Below are positions 1 to 7,918 of a DNA stretch of 64,000 nucleotides, piece after piece. This DNA is from Verrucomicrobiota bacterium. GTDB lineage: Bacteria > Verrucomicrobiota > Verrucomicrobiia > Opitutales > Opitutaceae. Where the stretch lies: contig VHCJ01000005.1 in the NCBI GenBank assembly GCA_016871755.1, forward strand, positions 124,001-188,000, given 5' to 3'. Numbering within the stretch: the stretch's first letter is position 1; each line of letters begins with the position of its first letter. Below the pieces are notes generated by a model. It made no database searches. It was not told where the DNA came from and saw nothing but the letters and a program-made list of their open reading frames with translations. The position numbers were made by a program, and so were the translations under genes.

Positions 1-405
1 GAGGAACGCAATCATCAAGGCCCACGGATGCTCCGGGGCGGTCATCCCTGCCAGCACCGCCACACCCCATTGGAGCGCCCCGGCGGAGAAGAGGAGGACG
101 CCGCGGGCCGCCACCGCCGCCGCGAGCATCGCCCACAGCGGCAGGGGCGAGAGACGGTAGCGCCGCCACACCCCGCGCTCCCGCTCCCCAACCAAGGTGG
201 TGGGAAGACCGAAACACGCCCCCCCCAGCACGCTCACGGTCAGCAGTTCCCCGATGTGCCGCAGCAGGGGCACGCTCTCATGCCGGTAAAGCACCCAGAA
301 GGCCACGAGGAAGATGAGCGGGAAGAGATACCCGTAAAACAACGCCATCCGGTTCCGGAAATGGAGCCGCAAAGCCACGTCCACCTGCACCCACCAGGCT
401 TTCAT
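1..405 (-). CDS. ABC-2 type transporter permease, 3' end cut by window edge
   Basis: Reading the minus strand from an ATG at 405 gives an uninterrupted 135-codon open frame that runs off the left edge. It begins MKAWWVQVDVALRLHFRNRM, then a hydrophobic segment around residues 23-40 (FYGYLFPLIFLVAFWVLY). A second membrane segment follows near residues 55-70, and further hydrophobic stretches after residue 90. The motif GERERGVWRRYRLSPL between membrane segments is typical of ABC-2 permeases, where a short loop follows the second transmembrane helix. The start overlaps the stop of the upstream ATP-binding gene by four bases (ATGA), so the two are translationally coupled and form one exporter. 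The substrate cannot be read from the sequence. The C-terminal half lies outside the window. Confidence 0.85.
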   Translation of the reverse strand, partial: MKAWWVQVDVALRLHFRNRMALFYGYLFPLIFLVAFWVLYRHESVPLLRHIGELLTVSVLGGACFGLPTTLVGERERGVWRRYRLSPLPLWAMLAAAVAARGVLLFSAGALQWGVAVLAGMTAPEHPWALMIAFL

Positions 406-1334
406 GGTGCGTCCTCCCCCGCCGCCGCCCCGGCGTCGGTCAGGCGCAGGAACGCCTCCTCCAGCGACACCTGGCGGACCGACAACGCGACCACCTCGAG
501 TTCAGCCGCGCGCAGGCGGCGCGCGAGTTCCGCGACCGCCTCCGCCGGGCGGCGCGTGTAGGCAAGCAGCCGATTTCCGGTGCAGCGGCCCCGCTCCAGC
601 GCGGCAATCTCATGCGACCACGCTTCGGGAACCGGCCCGCTGGCCTCCAGATCAAGGCGATGCCGCTCCTCCACTGCAGTCAGCAACGCCCGCGGTGCGC
701 CTTCCGCGAGGATTCTGCCTCGCACCAGGATCGCCAAGCGGTCGCAGAGCGCCTCCGCCTCTTCAAGGTAGTGGGTCGACAACACCACGGCGCAGCCATC
801 CGCCCGCGCGCGGCGGATCTCCTCGTGAAGTCCAGCGCGGACCACCGGATCCAATCCCGCCGTGGGTTCGTCGAGGACGAGGACCTCTGGTCGCCCCGCG
901 AACGCGAGTGCCAGAGCAAGGCGCTGCCGCTCCCCACCGGAGAGGCCCTCGAAGCGCGTCCCCGCCACCGCCGCGAGACCGAAACGCTCCATCAATTCAG
1001 CCGGTGGAACCGGGTCGGGGTAAAGCGCCGCAAACAACCGCACCGCTTCCCGCACCGTGATGCGCTCCGGGAGGAGCGTCGATTGCAGCACCGCGCCGAT
1101 CTTCCGCCGCGCCGCCGACGGATGCCGCCGCAGGTCCACCCCACCCAACTCCAAAACGCCCGCATCCGGAGTCCGCAGGCCCAGAAGGCATTCCAGAGTC
1201 GTCGTCTTCCCCGCCCCGTTCGGACCCAGCAGCCCGAACACTTCTCCCCGTTCCACCGCAAAGCTGACGCCGGCCACCGCCTCTACCTCCCGGTAGGCTT
1301 TCCGCAGGTCCCGGACCGTCACCGCGGCACTCAT
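402..1334 (-). CDS. ABC transporter ATP-binding protein (ABC-2 exporter type)
   Basis: This 310-residue ATPase energises an ABC exporter at the cytoplasmic membrane. Walker A (GPNGAGKT) is at residues 37-44, the Q-loop glutamine at 84, the signature LSGGERQ at 131-137, Walker B (VLVLDEP) at 151-157 and the H-loop histidine at 188. The roughly 70-residue C-terminal extension after the nucleotide-binding domain is common in the DrrA/CcmA-like group that pairs with ABC-2 permeases. The stop overlaps the permease start by four bases, which fixes the partner. Possible cargo includes drugs, lipids or polysaccharide, but nothing in the sequence decides between them. The product is complete. Confidence 0.93.
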   Translation of the reverse strand: MSAAVTVRDLRKAYREVEAVAGVSFAVERGEVFGLLGPNGAGKTTTLECLLGLRTPDAGVLELGGVDLRRHPSAARRKIGAVLQSTLLPERITVREAVRLFAALYPDPVPPAELMERFGLAAVAGTRFEGLSGGERQRLALALAFAGRPEVLVLDEPTAGLDPVVRAGLHEEIRRARADGCAVVLSTHYLEEAEALCDRLAILVRGRILAEGAPRALLTAVEERHRLDLEASGPVPEAWSHEIAALERGRCTGNRLLAYTRRPAEAVAELARRLRAAELEVVALSVRQVSLEEAFLRLTDAGAAAGEDAP

Positions 1335-1346
1335 GCGTCCGGGCCG

Positions 1347-2861
1347 CTACTTGGTTCCCAGTTCCGGGGCCGCGTAGACGGTCAGGCCGACGCGGGCCCG
1401 GAGGGGCGCCAGCGCTGACTCCTCAACCGCCGTGGCCGTGAGGTTCAACGCGCGAAGGCCCGTCGCCTTCATGAGCGACTCCACGCCCCGCGACGTGACC
1501 GCCGTCTGCGTCAGGTCGAGGCGCCGCAAATGGCGCCACGCCGCGATCTCGGCGAGGGCGCGATCCGTCACCGCCGACCGGGCCAGCTCCGCATCGACGA
1601 TCAAATCCCCCAGAGCGCCGAGCGCGGCGATGGCCTCGTCGGTGCACCGGGACGGCGAACTGGCCGTCCGGAGGATCAACCCGTCGGTACCGGACTGGGA
1701 AACCGGCACCAGACGGAGGCCCCACGCCCGCTCCCACGCGCGCACCGCCTCAAGTTGGGGATGGTAGTCCGGCACTTGGGGACCGGCATTGGCCGCCGGA
1801 GCAGCCGCCTTCGGGGCGGCCAGTACCGCGACACCGGACAACTCCGACAACGGTGCGTCCGGGGACGCACCGGCGTTGATCCACTGCTTGATCCACTCGG
1901 TTTCCTCCGCCGTGAGCGGCTTCTTCCCGTCGGTGGGCATGAACTCCTCGTCGTCGTGCGGCAGCGTGATCCGGCGGTACAACTCACTCCGGGCGGCATC
2001 TCCGGCCACGATCGACGGGCCGCTGTCCCCCCCGACCAAGAGGTGCTCGTAGCCATCCATGCGCAGTCCCCCTTTGGTCTTGTTGGGATTGTGGCACGAG
2101 ACACAGGTCCGGTCGAACGCGGGCATGATGCGCTCTTCAAAAAACGACACGGGCTGCGCGGCCGGAGCCGGGGTGGCTCCCGGCACCGACGCCTCGGCGG
2201 CCCCCGCCGCCGGAGTTCGCGCTGGCTTGCGCTCGCGTTCCGGCAGGCCCAGCCAACGCCGCAGCGGATTAGGCATATGCTCCTCAAGGTAACGCTCGCC
2301 GTGCGTGAGTTGTCCGCCCTGATGCGCGGTCCAGACCAGCAGCCCAAGCGCGGCCAGCAGCACCACCGGGTAGAGAATGCCCACGCTTCCGGGTCCGCGA
2401 CGAACCAACTGGCGACGCAGGAGCGCGGCCAGCAACACCGCCAGCGACAGCAAGCAGCCGCCGAGCATGTGGTTGTTGACCAACTCCCCCGAATACCCCC
2501 CGGCCCACGCCAGCAGCCAGCCCAGCACCGTCGCCGCCAGCGAGCCCGCCACGGTCAACCACAGGATGAAACCCACCGACGCGCGGAGGTGGCGCCCGCG
2601 GCGAAACAGGGCGCACACTTCCATGAGCGGCACCACCGCGAGCAGCGCGATCGGGAAGTGCAGGAACAGCGGATGCAGCCGTCCGAAGAAGATCGCCAGC
2701 GACGAGCGCTCCTGACCGTCGGCCGGCCACAGCAGCGGCAGGGCGGACAATCCGGCGACCAAGGCAAGACACAGCAGCGCCGTCACGAGACGCCGCGGAC
2801 GGCTGTAGAGGTTCTCCGCAGCCCGGGGGAGCGACGTGGGTTTCTCAGGCGAAGGGGACAT
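1347..2861 (-). CDS. Membrane-anchored planctomycete-type c-cytochrome with DUF2231-like region
   Basis: A 504-residue membrane protein. Residues about 20-180 carry several hydrophobic helices, including LHPLFLHFPIALLAVVPLM, the histidine-rich pattern of DUF2231-like membrane proteins. A proline/alanine linker (about 210-238) leads to a c-type heme motif CVSCH at 253-257 in the context FDRTCVSCHNPNKTKGGLRM, typical of planctomycete cytochrome C domains. The C-terminus (about 410-500) has leucine-rich-repeat-like strings such as LRRLDLTQTAVTSRGVESL. The heme domain should face the periplasm. By family inference it may accept electrons from the DUF1553/DUF1501 partners encoded just upstream. 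The reading frame is complete, and the substrate or redox partner is not known. Confidence 0.85.
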   Translation of the reverse strand: MSPSPEKPTSLPRAAENLYSRPRRLVTALLCLALVAGLSALPLLWPADGQERSSLAIFFGRLHPLFLHFPIALLAVVPLMEVCALFRRGRHLRASVGFILWLTVAGSLAATVLGWLLAWAGGYSGELVNNHMLGGCLLSLAVLLAALLRRQLVRRGPGSVGILYPVVLLAALGLLVWTAHQGGQLTHGERYLEEHMPNPLRRWLGLPERERKPARTPAAGAAEASVPGATPAPAAQPVSFFEERIMPAFDRTCVSCHNPNKTKGGLRMDGYEHLLVGGDSGPSIVAGDAARSELYRRITLPHDDEEFMPTDGKKPLTAEETEWIKQWINAGASPDAPLSELSGVAVLAAPKAAAPAANAGPQVPDYHPQLEAVRAWERAWGLRLVPVSQSGTDGLILRTASSPSRCTDEAIAALGALGDLIVDAELARSAVTDRALAEIAAWRHLRRLDLTQTAVTSRGVESLMKATGLRALNLTATAVEESALAPLRARVGLTVYAAPELGTK

Positions 2862-2914
2862 CGGAAGGATGTTCAGGCGAGCGTGGCGGATCGGATCAAT
2901 TCGGTCGGCCGGCG

Positions 2915-4477
2915 CTACGCCAGCAGGCCGTGAATCACCTTGGCAGGCAGCACGCCCGTCAGCTTCTGGTCCAGACCCTGGAACTTGAAGCTCAGCCGGT
3001 TGTGATCGAAGCCAAACTGGTGCAGGATCGTCGCGTGGAAATCCCGGATGTGCACCGGATCCCGAACGATGTTGTACGAGAAGTCATCCGTCTCACCATA
3101 GGCGAGACCGCGCTTCACGCCACCGCCCGCCATCCACATGGAGAAGCAACGCGGGTGATGGTCGCGGCCGAAATTGTCGGGCTTGAGCCCGCCTTGAGAG
3201 TAAACGGTGCGTCCGAACTCCCCGCCCCAGATCACCAGGGTATCATCGAGGAGGCCGCGCCGCTTGAGATCTTCGATCAGCGCGTATGTGGGCTGGTCGG
3301 AGTCCTTCGCGAGGTCCCGGATCCGCGCCGGCAGGTCGCCGTGCGTATCCCAACTCCGCAGGAAGATCTGGGTGAAGCGAACCCCTCGCTCGGCCATGCG
3401 CCGCGCCATCAGGCAATTATAGGCAAAGGTGCCAGGCTCCTTCGCGCGCTCGCCATAGAGGTCCCAGGTCGACTGCGGCTCCCGCGAAAGATCGGTGAGG
3501 TCCGGGACCGAGGCCTGCATCCGGAAAGCCATTTCGTACTGCGCCACGCGGGCATTGATCTCCGGGTCGCCCACGCTCTCGTAGAGGTCGCGGTTCATCG
3601 CGTTCACGCCGTCGATCATCGCCCGGCGCACGTCCCGCGAGACGCCCTCGGGGTCGTTCAGGAACAGCACCGGATCTCCACCGGAGCGGAGGGCCACCGC
3701 CGCGTGTTCGGGCGAGAGGAAACCGGACGACCACAGGCGGTTCGACAGGGCCTGCACGTTCGCGCGCACCGGCATCTTGGAGGTCAGCACCACGAACGTC
3801 GGGAGTTCCTCATTCATCGCGCCCAAGCCGTAGGACAGCCACGCGCCGATGGACGGCTTCCCCGCGAACATGCTGCCGGTGGTGATCTGCAGGATGGCGG
3901 GCTCATGGTTGATCGCCTCGGTGTGCAGCGACTTCACCACCGTGAGTTCGTCCGCCACGCGCGCGGTGTACGGGAAGAGGTTCGAGACCCAGTGCCCGGC
4001 CTTGCCGTGCTGCGTGAAGCCGAAGGGGCTGGGCGCCACGGGCAGCCGCGCCTGACTGGAGGTCATGCCGGTGAGGACCTGGCCGCCGCGAACCGACTCA
4101 GGGAGGTCCTTGTCGTACATCGCCGTCAAGCCGGGCTTGTAATCCCAGGTTTCGATCTGCGACGGGGCCCCGGCCATGAAGAGGTAGATCGCTCGTTTCG
4201 CCTTGGGTGCGAAGTGCGGTGCGAACGAGACGGGAGCGCCGGGCCGCGCGAACGCGGTCGAGGGGTTGCGGCCCAGGATGCTGGCCAGCCCGGCCCAGGC
4301 TAGGGCCTTGCCCGTGCGGCCAAGGAAGTGGCGGCGGGTTTCCAGTTCCAGCCACTCGCGCTTGAGCGACGCGGGCACCGGGAGGTCCCACACCGTCGGT
4401 CCTTCGCCGGCGTGGTCCGAGCAGAGATGCGCGTGGGGATCGTGCTGGGTCGGGTCGGGTCGCATGGCGGGAAGCAT
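2915..4477 (-). CDS. DUF1501 domain protein, Tat-exported
   Basis: A member of the DUF1501 family (alkaline-phosphatase/sulfatase-like fold) that accompanies DUF1553 cytochromes in planctomycetes and verrucomicrobia. With a start at 4477 the protein has 520 residues. A twin-arginine motif, RRHFLGRTGKALAWAG, begins at residue 48, so export should be through Tat. Conserved family strings include APSQIETWDYKPGL, SLHTEAINHEPA, SWDTHGDL and VIWGGEFGRT. The frame is open further upstream, but longer starts would overlap the DUF1553 stop at 4483. ATGs at 4477 and 4465 are the best candidates, and neither has a clear ribosome binding site. The biochemical activity of the family is not established. 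Confidence 0.88.
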   Translation of the reverse strand: MLPAMRPDPTQHDPHAHLCSDHAGEGPTVWDLPVPASLKREWLELETRRHFLGRTGKALAWAGLASILGRNPSTAFARPGAPVSFAPHFAPKAKRAIYLFMAGAPSQIETWDYKPGLTAMYDKDLPESVRGGQVLTGMTSSQARLPVAPSPFGFTQHGKAGHWVSNLFPYTARVADELTVVKSLHTEAINHEPAILQITTGSMFAGKPSIGAWLSYGLGAMNEELPTFVVLTSKMPVRANVQALSNRLWSSGFLSPEHAAVALRSGGDPVLFLNDPEGVSRDVRRAMIDGVNAMNRDLYESVGDPEINARVAQYEMAFRMQASVPDLTDLSREPQSTWDLYGERAKEPGTFAYNCLMARRMAERGVRFTQIFLRSWDTHGDLPARIRDLAKDSDQPTYALIEDLKRRGLLDDTLVIWGGEFGRTVYSQGGLKPDNFGRDHHPRCFSMWMAGGGVKRGLAYGETDDFSYNIVRDPVHIRDFHATILHQFGFDHNRLSFKFQGLDQKLTGVLPAKVIHGLLA

Positions 4478-4482
4478 TCGGC

Positions 4483-7400
4483 CTACTTGTTGAGGAACTC
4501 GTCGAGATTGAGGAACTGGCTGGCCACCATCGTCCACGCGGCCAGTTCGGCCGGATCAAGGCCGGGGGCCACGGAGGATTCACCGACGCCGAGGAGCAGG
4601 ATCGTCGCGTTCGCATCCGCGCGGTAGTGAGCGGAGAAGCGAGCAAGCGGTTCCCGGAAGTGCCCCTTCTCCCGCGCCGACAGGGGGCGACCGAGCGTGT
4701 AGCCCGCCAGCGCCTGGAGCCGGGCGTCCGGGTCCGGATTCCCGGCCAGCAGCACGCGCTCGGCAAGCTTGCGCGAGGCCTCCACCCACTGCCGGTCGTT
4801 CATCGTGACGAAGGCCTGCAGGGGCGTGTTGCTCCGGGGACGCCGCACGCAGGCGAGTTCGCGCGACGGACTGTCAAAGGTCTCGAAGGTGGGCGGCGGA
4901 GACGAGCGCTTCCAGAAGGTGTAGACGCTCCGGCGGTACAATTCGTCGCCGCGGCCGATGATGTGGCTGCGCGTGTTGGACTCCGGCATCGCCACCTCCT
5001 CCCAGAGACCTGCGGGCTGGAAGGGCTTGACGGGCGGGCCGCCGAGCCGGGGCGAGAGGAGGCCCGCCGCAGCCAGCGCTCCGTCGCGCAGCACTTCGCC
5101 ATCCATCCGGAAGCGCGGACCGCGCGCGAGGAGGCGGTTCGCCGGATCCTTCTCCAAGTCCTCCGGTCGCACCCGCGACGATTGCCGATAGGTGGCGGAG
5201 AGAACGAGCAACCGGTACAGGCGTTTCACGTCCCAGCCGCTTTCACGAAACTCCACCGCCAGCCAGTCGAGCAGTTCCGGGTGCGAGGGACGCGAGCCCA
5301 TCACGCCAAAGTCGCCGGGGCTGTCCACGAGGCCCGTGCCGAAAAGCTCCTGCCACATGCGGTTCACCGTCACCCGCGCAAAGAGCGGTTGCTCGGGCGC
5401 CATCAGCCAGTCCGCCAAGCCGCGGCGGTTGCGGGGCGCCCCGGCTGGGAGCGGCGGCAGGAAATGCGGCGTCTGCGGTTCCACCCGCTCCCCCCGGGCG
5501 AAGTAATCGCCGCGCTTCAGGACATCCGCGAATGCCGGCGTGGACTTCTCCTGCGCGATGAGCGTGGGCACACCCGTCTTGGTCAGTTCCTGCAAGCGCG
5601 TCTCCACCGCGGCGAGCTGGGCGACAAGGGTGCGGCCTTCCTTATCCCGCTCCCCAAGGAAGAAACGCTCCGCGGCAATGAACGTCTCCAAGGTCGTCCA
5701 CTGAGCGGGGTCCGGCTGGCGCGTCACGATCTCCGCCGCCAGGTCCTCGAAGGGCAGGCGCGCCACTTCCTCTTCCGTCAACGCACGCCGGTACAATCGG
5801 ATGTCCTGATAGCTGGTCTCGCGCAGGGGATTCGCATCGTCGCGCCGCCCGAGATGCGTGGTCGCCGTGGTCCGGATCGACCGTCCCGGCTCCAGGGCAT
5901 CCGCCACCAGGGTCGTCTCAACGCGCCGGCCATTCACGTACACGGCGATCCCGGAGGCCTTGCCCGATCCGTCGTAGGTGAAGGCCACATGCTGCCATTC
6001 GTAGCGGGGCAGACGTTCCTTGGTCGCCACCGTGATGACCTGCTTCGCGTCGTGGGCCAGATTCACCTCCAGACGGGCGTCGCGCTGGAAGAGGTCCCAG
6101 CCGCGTCCGTCCAGCTTGCTGGCATCTCCGCGCCGGGCGATGAGCGAGCCGTCGCCCGTGTGCCCTCCGCCCGTCTTCTGGCGCAGCATGATCCAACCCG
6201 CGAAGGAGAGTGGATCGCCGGTGTCAATGTCAGCCACGTCGCCGAGCGGGAGACGGCTTGCAATGTCCATGCGCATGCTGGACCAAGCCCAGTTCGTCTC
6301 GCCCCACACGAGCGGATTCACTTCCGCCCGAAATTCCTTCACCCGCGCCTCCGGGGCGCTGTTCCGAACGACGTCACCGCGCCCTTCGTCAAAGCGGAGC
6401 CGCAACTCAAGCGCGGCCGCATCCACCGGTCGGGGCCGCTGCCCGGTCGCCAGCCAGTCGGCGATCCGACGCCGCGCCTCCGCGCGCCGAACGTCCTGCT
6501 TCTCCAGCAGGTCGGCCCGCTCCGCGATCGCCGCCTCCACCTCCGCCCGGCGCGCCGGAGGCGGCAGGCGCAGCACCGGCAGCGGATCCGGCGTGTTGTA
6601 ATCCCAGGGCTTCTCCGCGGTGTTTCCGAGGAACGCCGCCAGCGCATAAAAATCCTTCGCCGTAATCGGATCAAACTTGTGATCATGGCACGCTGCACAC
6701 CCGGTCGTCAGTCCGAGGAAGGTCGCCCCGAAGAATTCCACCCGGTCGCGCGTCTGGTTGACGTAGATCTCCTCCGTGATCGTACCGCCCTCGTTCGTCG
6801 TCATGTTGCACCGCATCATGCCCGTCGCCACCATCTCATCGATCGAACGCGCCGGCAGGAGGTCCCCGGCCAACTGCTCCCGCACGAAACGATCGAAGGG
6901 CTTGTTGCGGTTGAACGCATCGATCACGTAGTCGCGGTACGGCCAGATCGCGCGGTAGTTGTCGAAATGGATGCCGTGGGTGTCCGCATAGCGCACGTAG
7001 TCGAGCCAGTACCGCGCGCGGTGTTCGCCGAAGCCCGGGTTGGCGAGAAGGCGGTCCACCGCTCGCTCGTAGGCTCCGGGAGCGCGGTCGTTGACGAATT
7101 GCTCCTTCTCCTCCGGGCCCGGTGGGAGTCCGGTGAGATCCAGGCTGGCCCGGCGAAACCAGGCCCGCGGGTCCGCCTCCGGCGAGGGCGTAAGCCCAGC
7201 CTGCGGCAGCGCCGCCCGAATGAAGGCATCGACCGGATTCCCCGTCGCCGCCGTTCCCGGGGTCGCCGGAACCGCCGGGCGCTGCGGCGCGATGAACGCC
7301 CAGTGTTCCTCGTACTCCGCTCCCTCCGTCACCCAGCGCCGCAGCGACGCCACGTCCTCCGGCTTGAGCGTCTTGTGCGCCTCCGGTGGCGGCATCCGGT

Positions 7401-7830
7401 AACGGTCGTCCGTCGACTCAATCCGTTGGATCAGCGGACTGCGCTCCGGGCTCCCAGCCACGATCGCCGGTCCCGTCTTCTCCAGCGGACGGAACGCGTA
7501 CTCCGCCCGATCAAGGCGCAGGTCCGCTTTCCGCGATCCCGGGTCCGGTCCATGACAGTGATAGCAATTCTCCGCGAGGATCGGCTGGATGTGCTCGTTG
7601 AATGCCAGCTTCGCCGGCGCCACTGTAGCCGCCGCCACCGTCACCTCCGCCGCCCCAGCACCGGCACGAGGCTCGCCCGCCGCTTCACGAACCGCCCCGT
7701 CGCTCCGCCGATCGCAGCCCGCAAGGAGAAGCGCGGACGCACTCAAACTCGCAATCAGCCAACGGGGTGAAATTTCAAGAATGCTCTGGAATTTCCACGA
7801 GCGTTCACGGGGCAGGAACGAGCGGCACAT
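4483..7830 (-). CDS. DUF1549/DUF1553 planctomycete-type cytochrome lipoprotein with LamG-like insert
   Basis: A very large secreted protein (1115 residues from the ATG at 7830; an in-frame TTG lies at 7863). The N-terminal signal ends in the lipobox LAGC, with cysteine about residue 39, predicting a lipoprotein. A PSCyt1 heme motif CYHCHGPDPGSRKADLRLD follows near residue 89. Next come a DUF1549 domain (RRASLDLTGLPPGPEE; HRARYWLDYVRYADTHG), a laminin-G-like beta region near the middle (DGSGKASGIAVYVNGRRVET) and a C-terminal DUF1553 domain (VTVNRMWQELFGTGLVDS, LLVLSATYRQSS). It forms an operon-like row with the DUF1501 gene 6 bp downstream. The family is abundant in PVC bacteria and is suspected, not proven, to act on polysaccharide-derived substrates. 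Confidence 0.92.
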   Translation of the reverse strand: MCRSFLPRERSWKFQSILEISPRWLIASLSASALLLAGCDRRSDGAVREAAGEPRAGAGAAEVTVAAATVAPAKLAFNEHIQPILAENCYHCHGPDPGSRKADLRLDRAEYAFRPLEKTGPAIVAGSPERSPLIQRIESTDDRYRMPPPEAHKTLKPEDVASLRRWVTEGAEYEEHWAFIAPQRPAVPATPGTAATGNPVDAFIRAALPQAGLTPSPEADPRAWFRRASLDLTGLPPGPEEKEQFVNDRAPGAYERAVDRLLANPGFGEHRARYWLDYVRYADTHGIHFDNYRAIWPYRDYVIDAFNRNKPFDRFVREQLAGDLLPARSIDEMVATGMMRCNMTTNEGGTITEEIYVNQTRDRVEFFGATFLGLTTGCAACHDHKFDPITAKDFYALAAFLGNTAEKPWDYNTPDPLPVLRLPPPARRAEVEAAIAERADLLEKQDVRRAEARRRIADWLATGQRPRPVDAAALELRLRFDEGRGDVVRNSAPEARVKEFRAEVNPLVWGETNWAWSSMRMDIASRLPLGDVADIDTGDPLSFAGWIMLRQKTGGGHTGDGSLIARRGDASKLDGRGWDLFQRDARLEVNLAHDAKQVITVATKERLPRYEWQHVAFTYDGSGKASGIAVYVNGRRVETTLVADALEPGRSIRTTATTHLGRRDDANPLRETSYQDIRLYRRALTEEEVARLPFEDLAAEIVTRQPDPAQWTTLETFIAAERFFLGERDKEGRTLVAQLAAVETRLQELTKTGVPTLIAQEKSTPAFADVLKRGDYFARGERVEPQTPHFLPPLPAGAPRNRRGLADWLMAPEQPLFARVTVNRMWQELFGTGLVDSPGDFGVMGSRPSHPELLDWLAVEFRESGWDVKRLYRLLVLSATYRQSSRVRPEDLEKDPANRLLARGPRFRMDGEVLRDGALAAAGLLSPRLGGPPVKPFQPAGLWEEVAMPESNTRSHIIGRGDELYRRSVYTFWKRSSPPPTFETFDSPSRELACVRRPRSNTPLQAFVTMNDRQWVEASRKLAERVLLAGNPDPDARLQALAGYTLGRPLSAREKGHFREPLARFSAHYRADANATILLLGVGESSVAPGLDPAELAAWTMVASQFLNLDEFLNK

Positions 7831-7918
7831 GGGGTGAACGGAAGAGGTCCGAGCGTCAGTCAAGCCCTCCTCCGAGCGAAGTAAAGCCCAGCCGAACGTT
7901 CGCGCCAGCGCTGAATTT

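Noticed and set aside
4627-7770. 1047-residue plus-strand open frame
   Set aside because: Antisense shadow of the DUF1549/DUF1553 gene; Arg/Pro/His-rich with no family motifs, a product of high GC at third positions.
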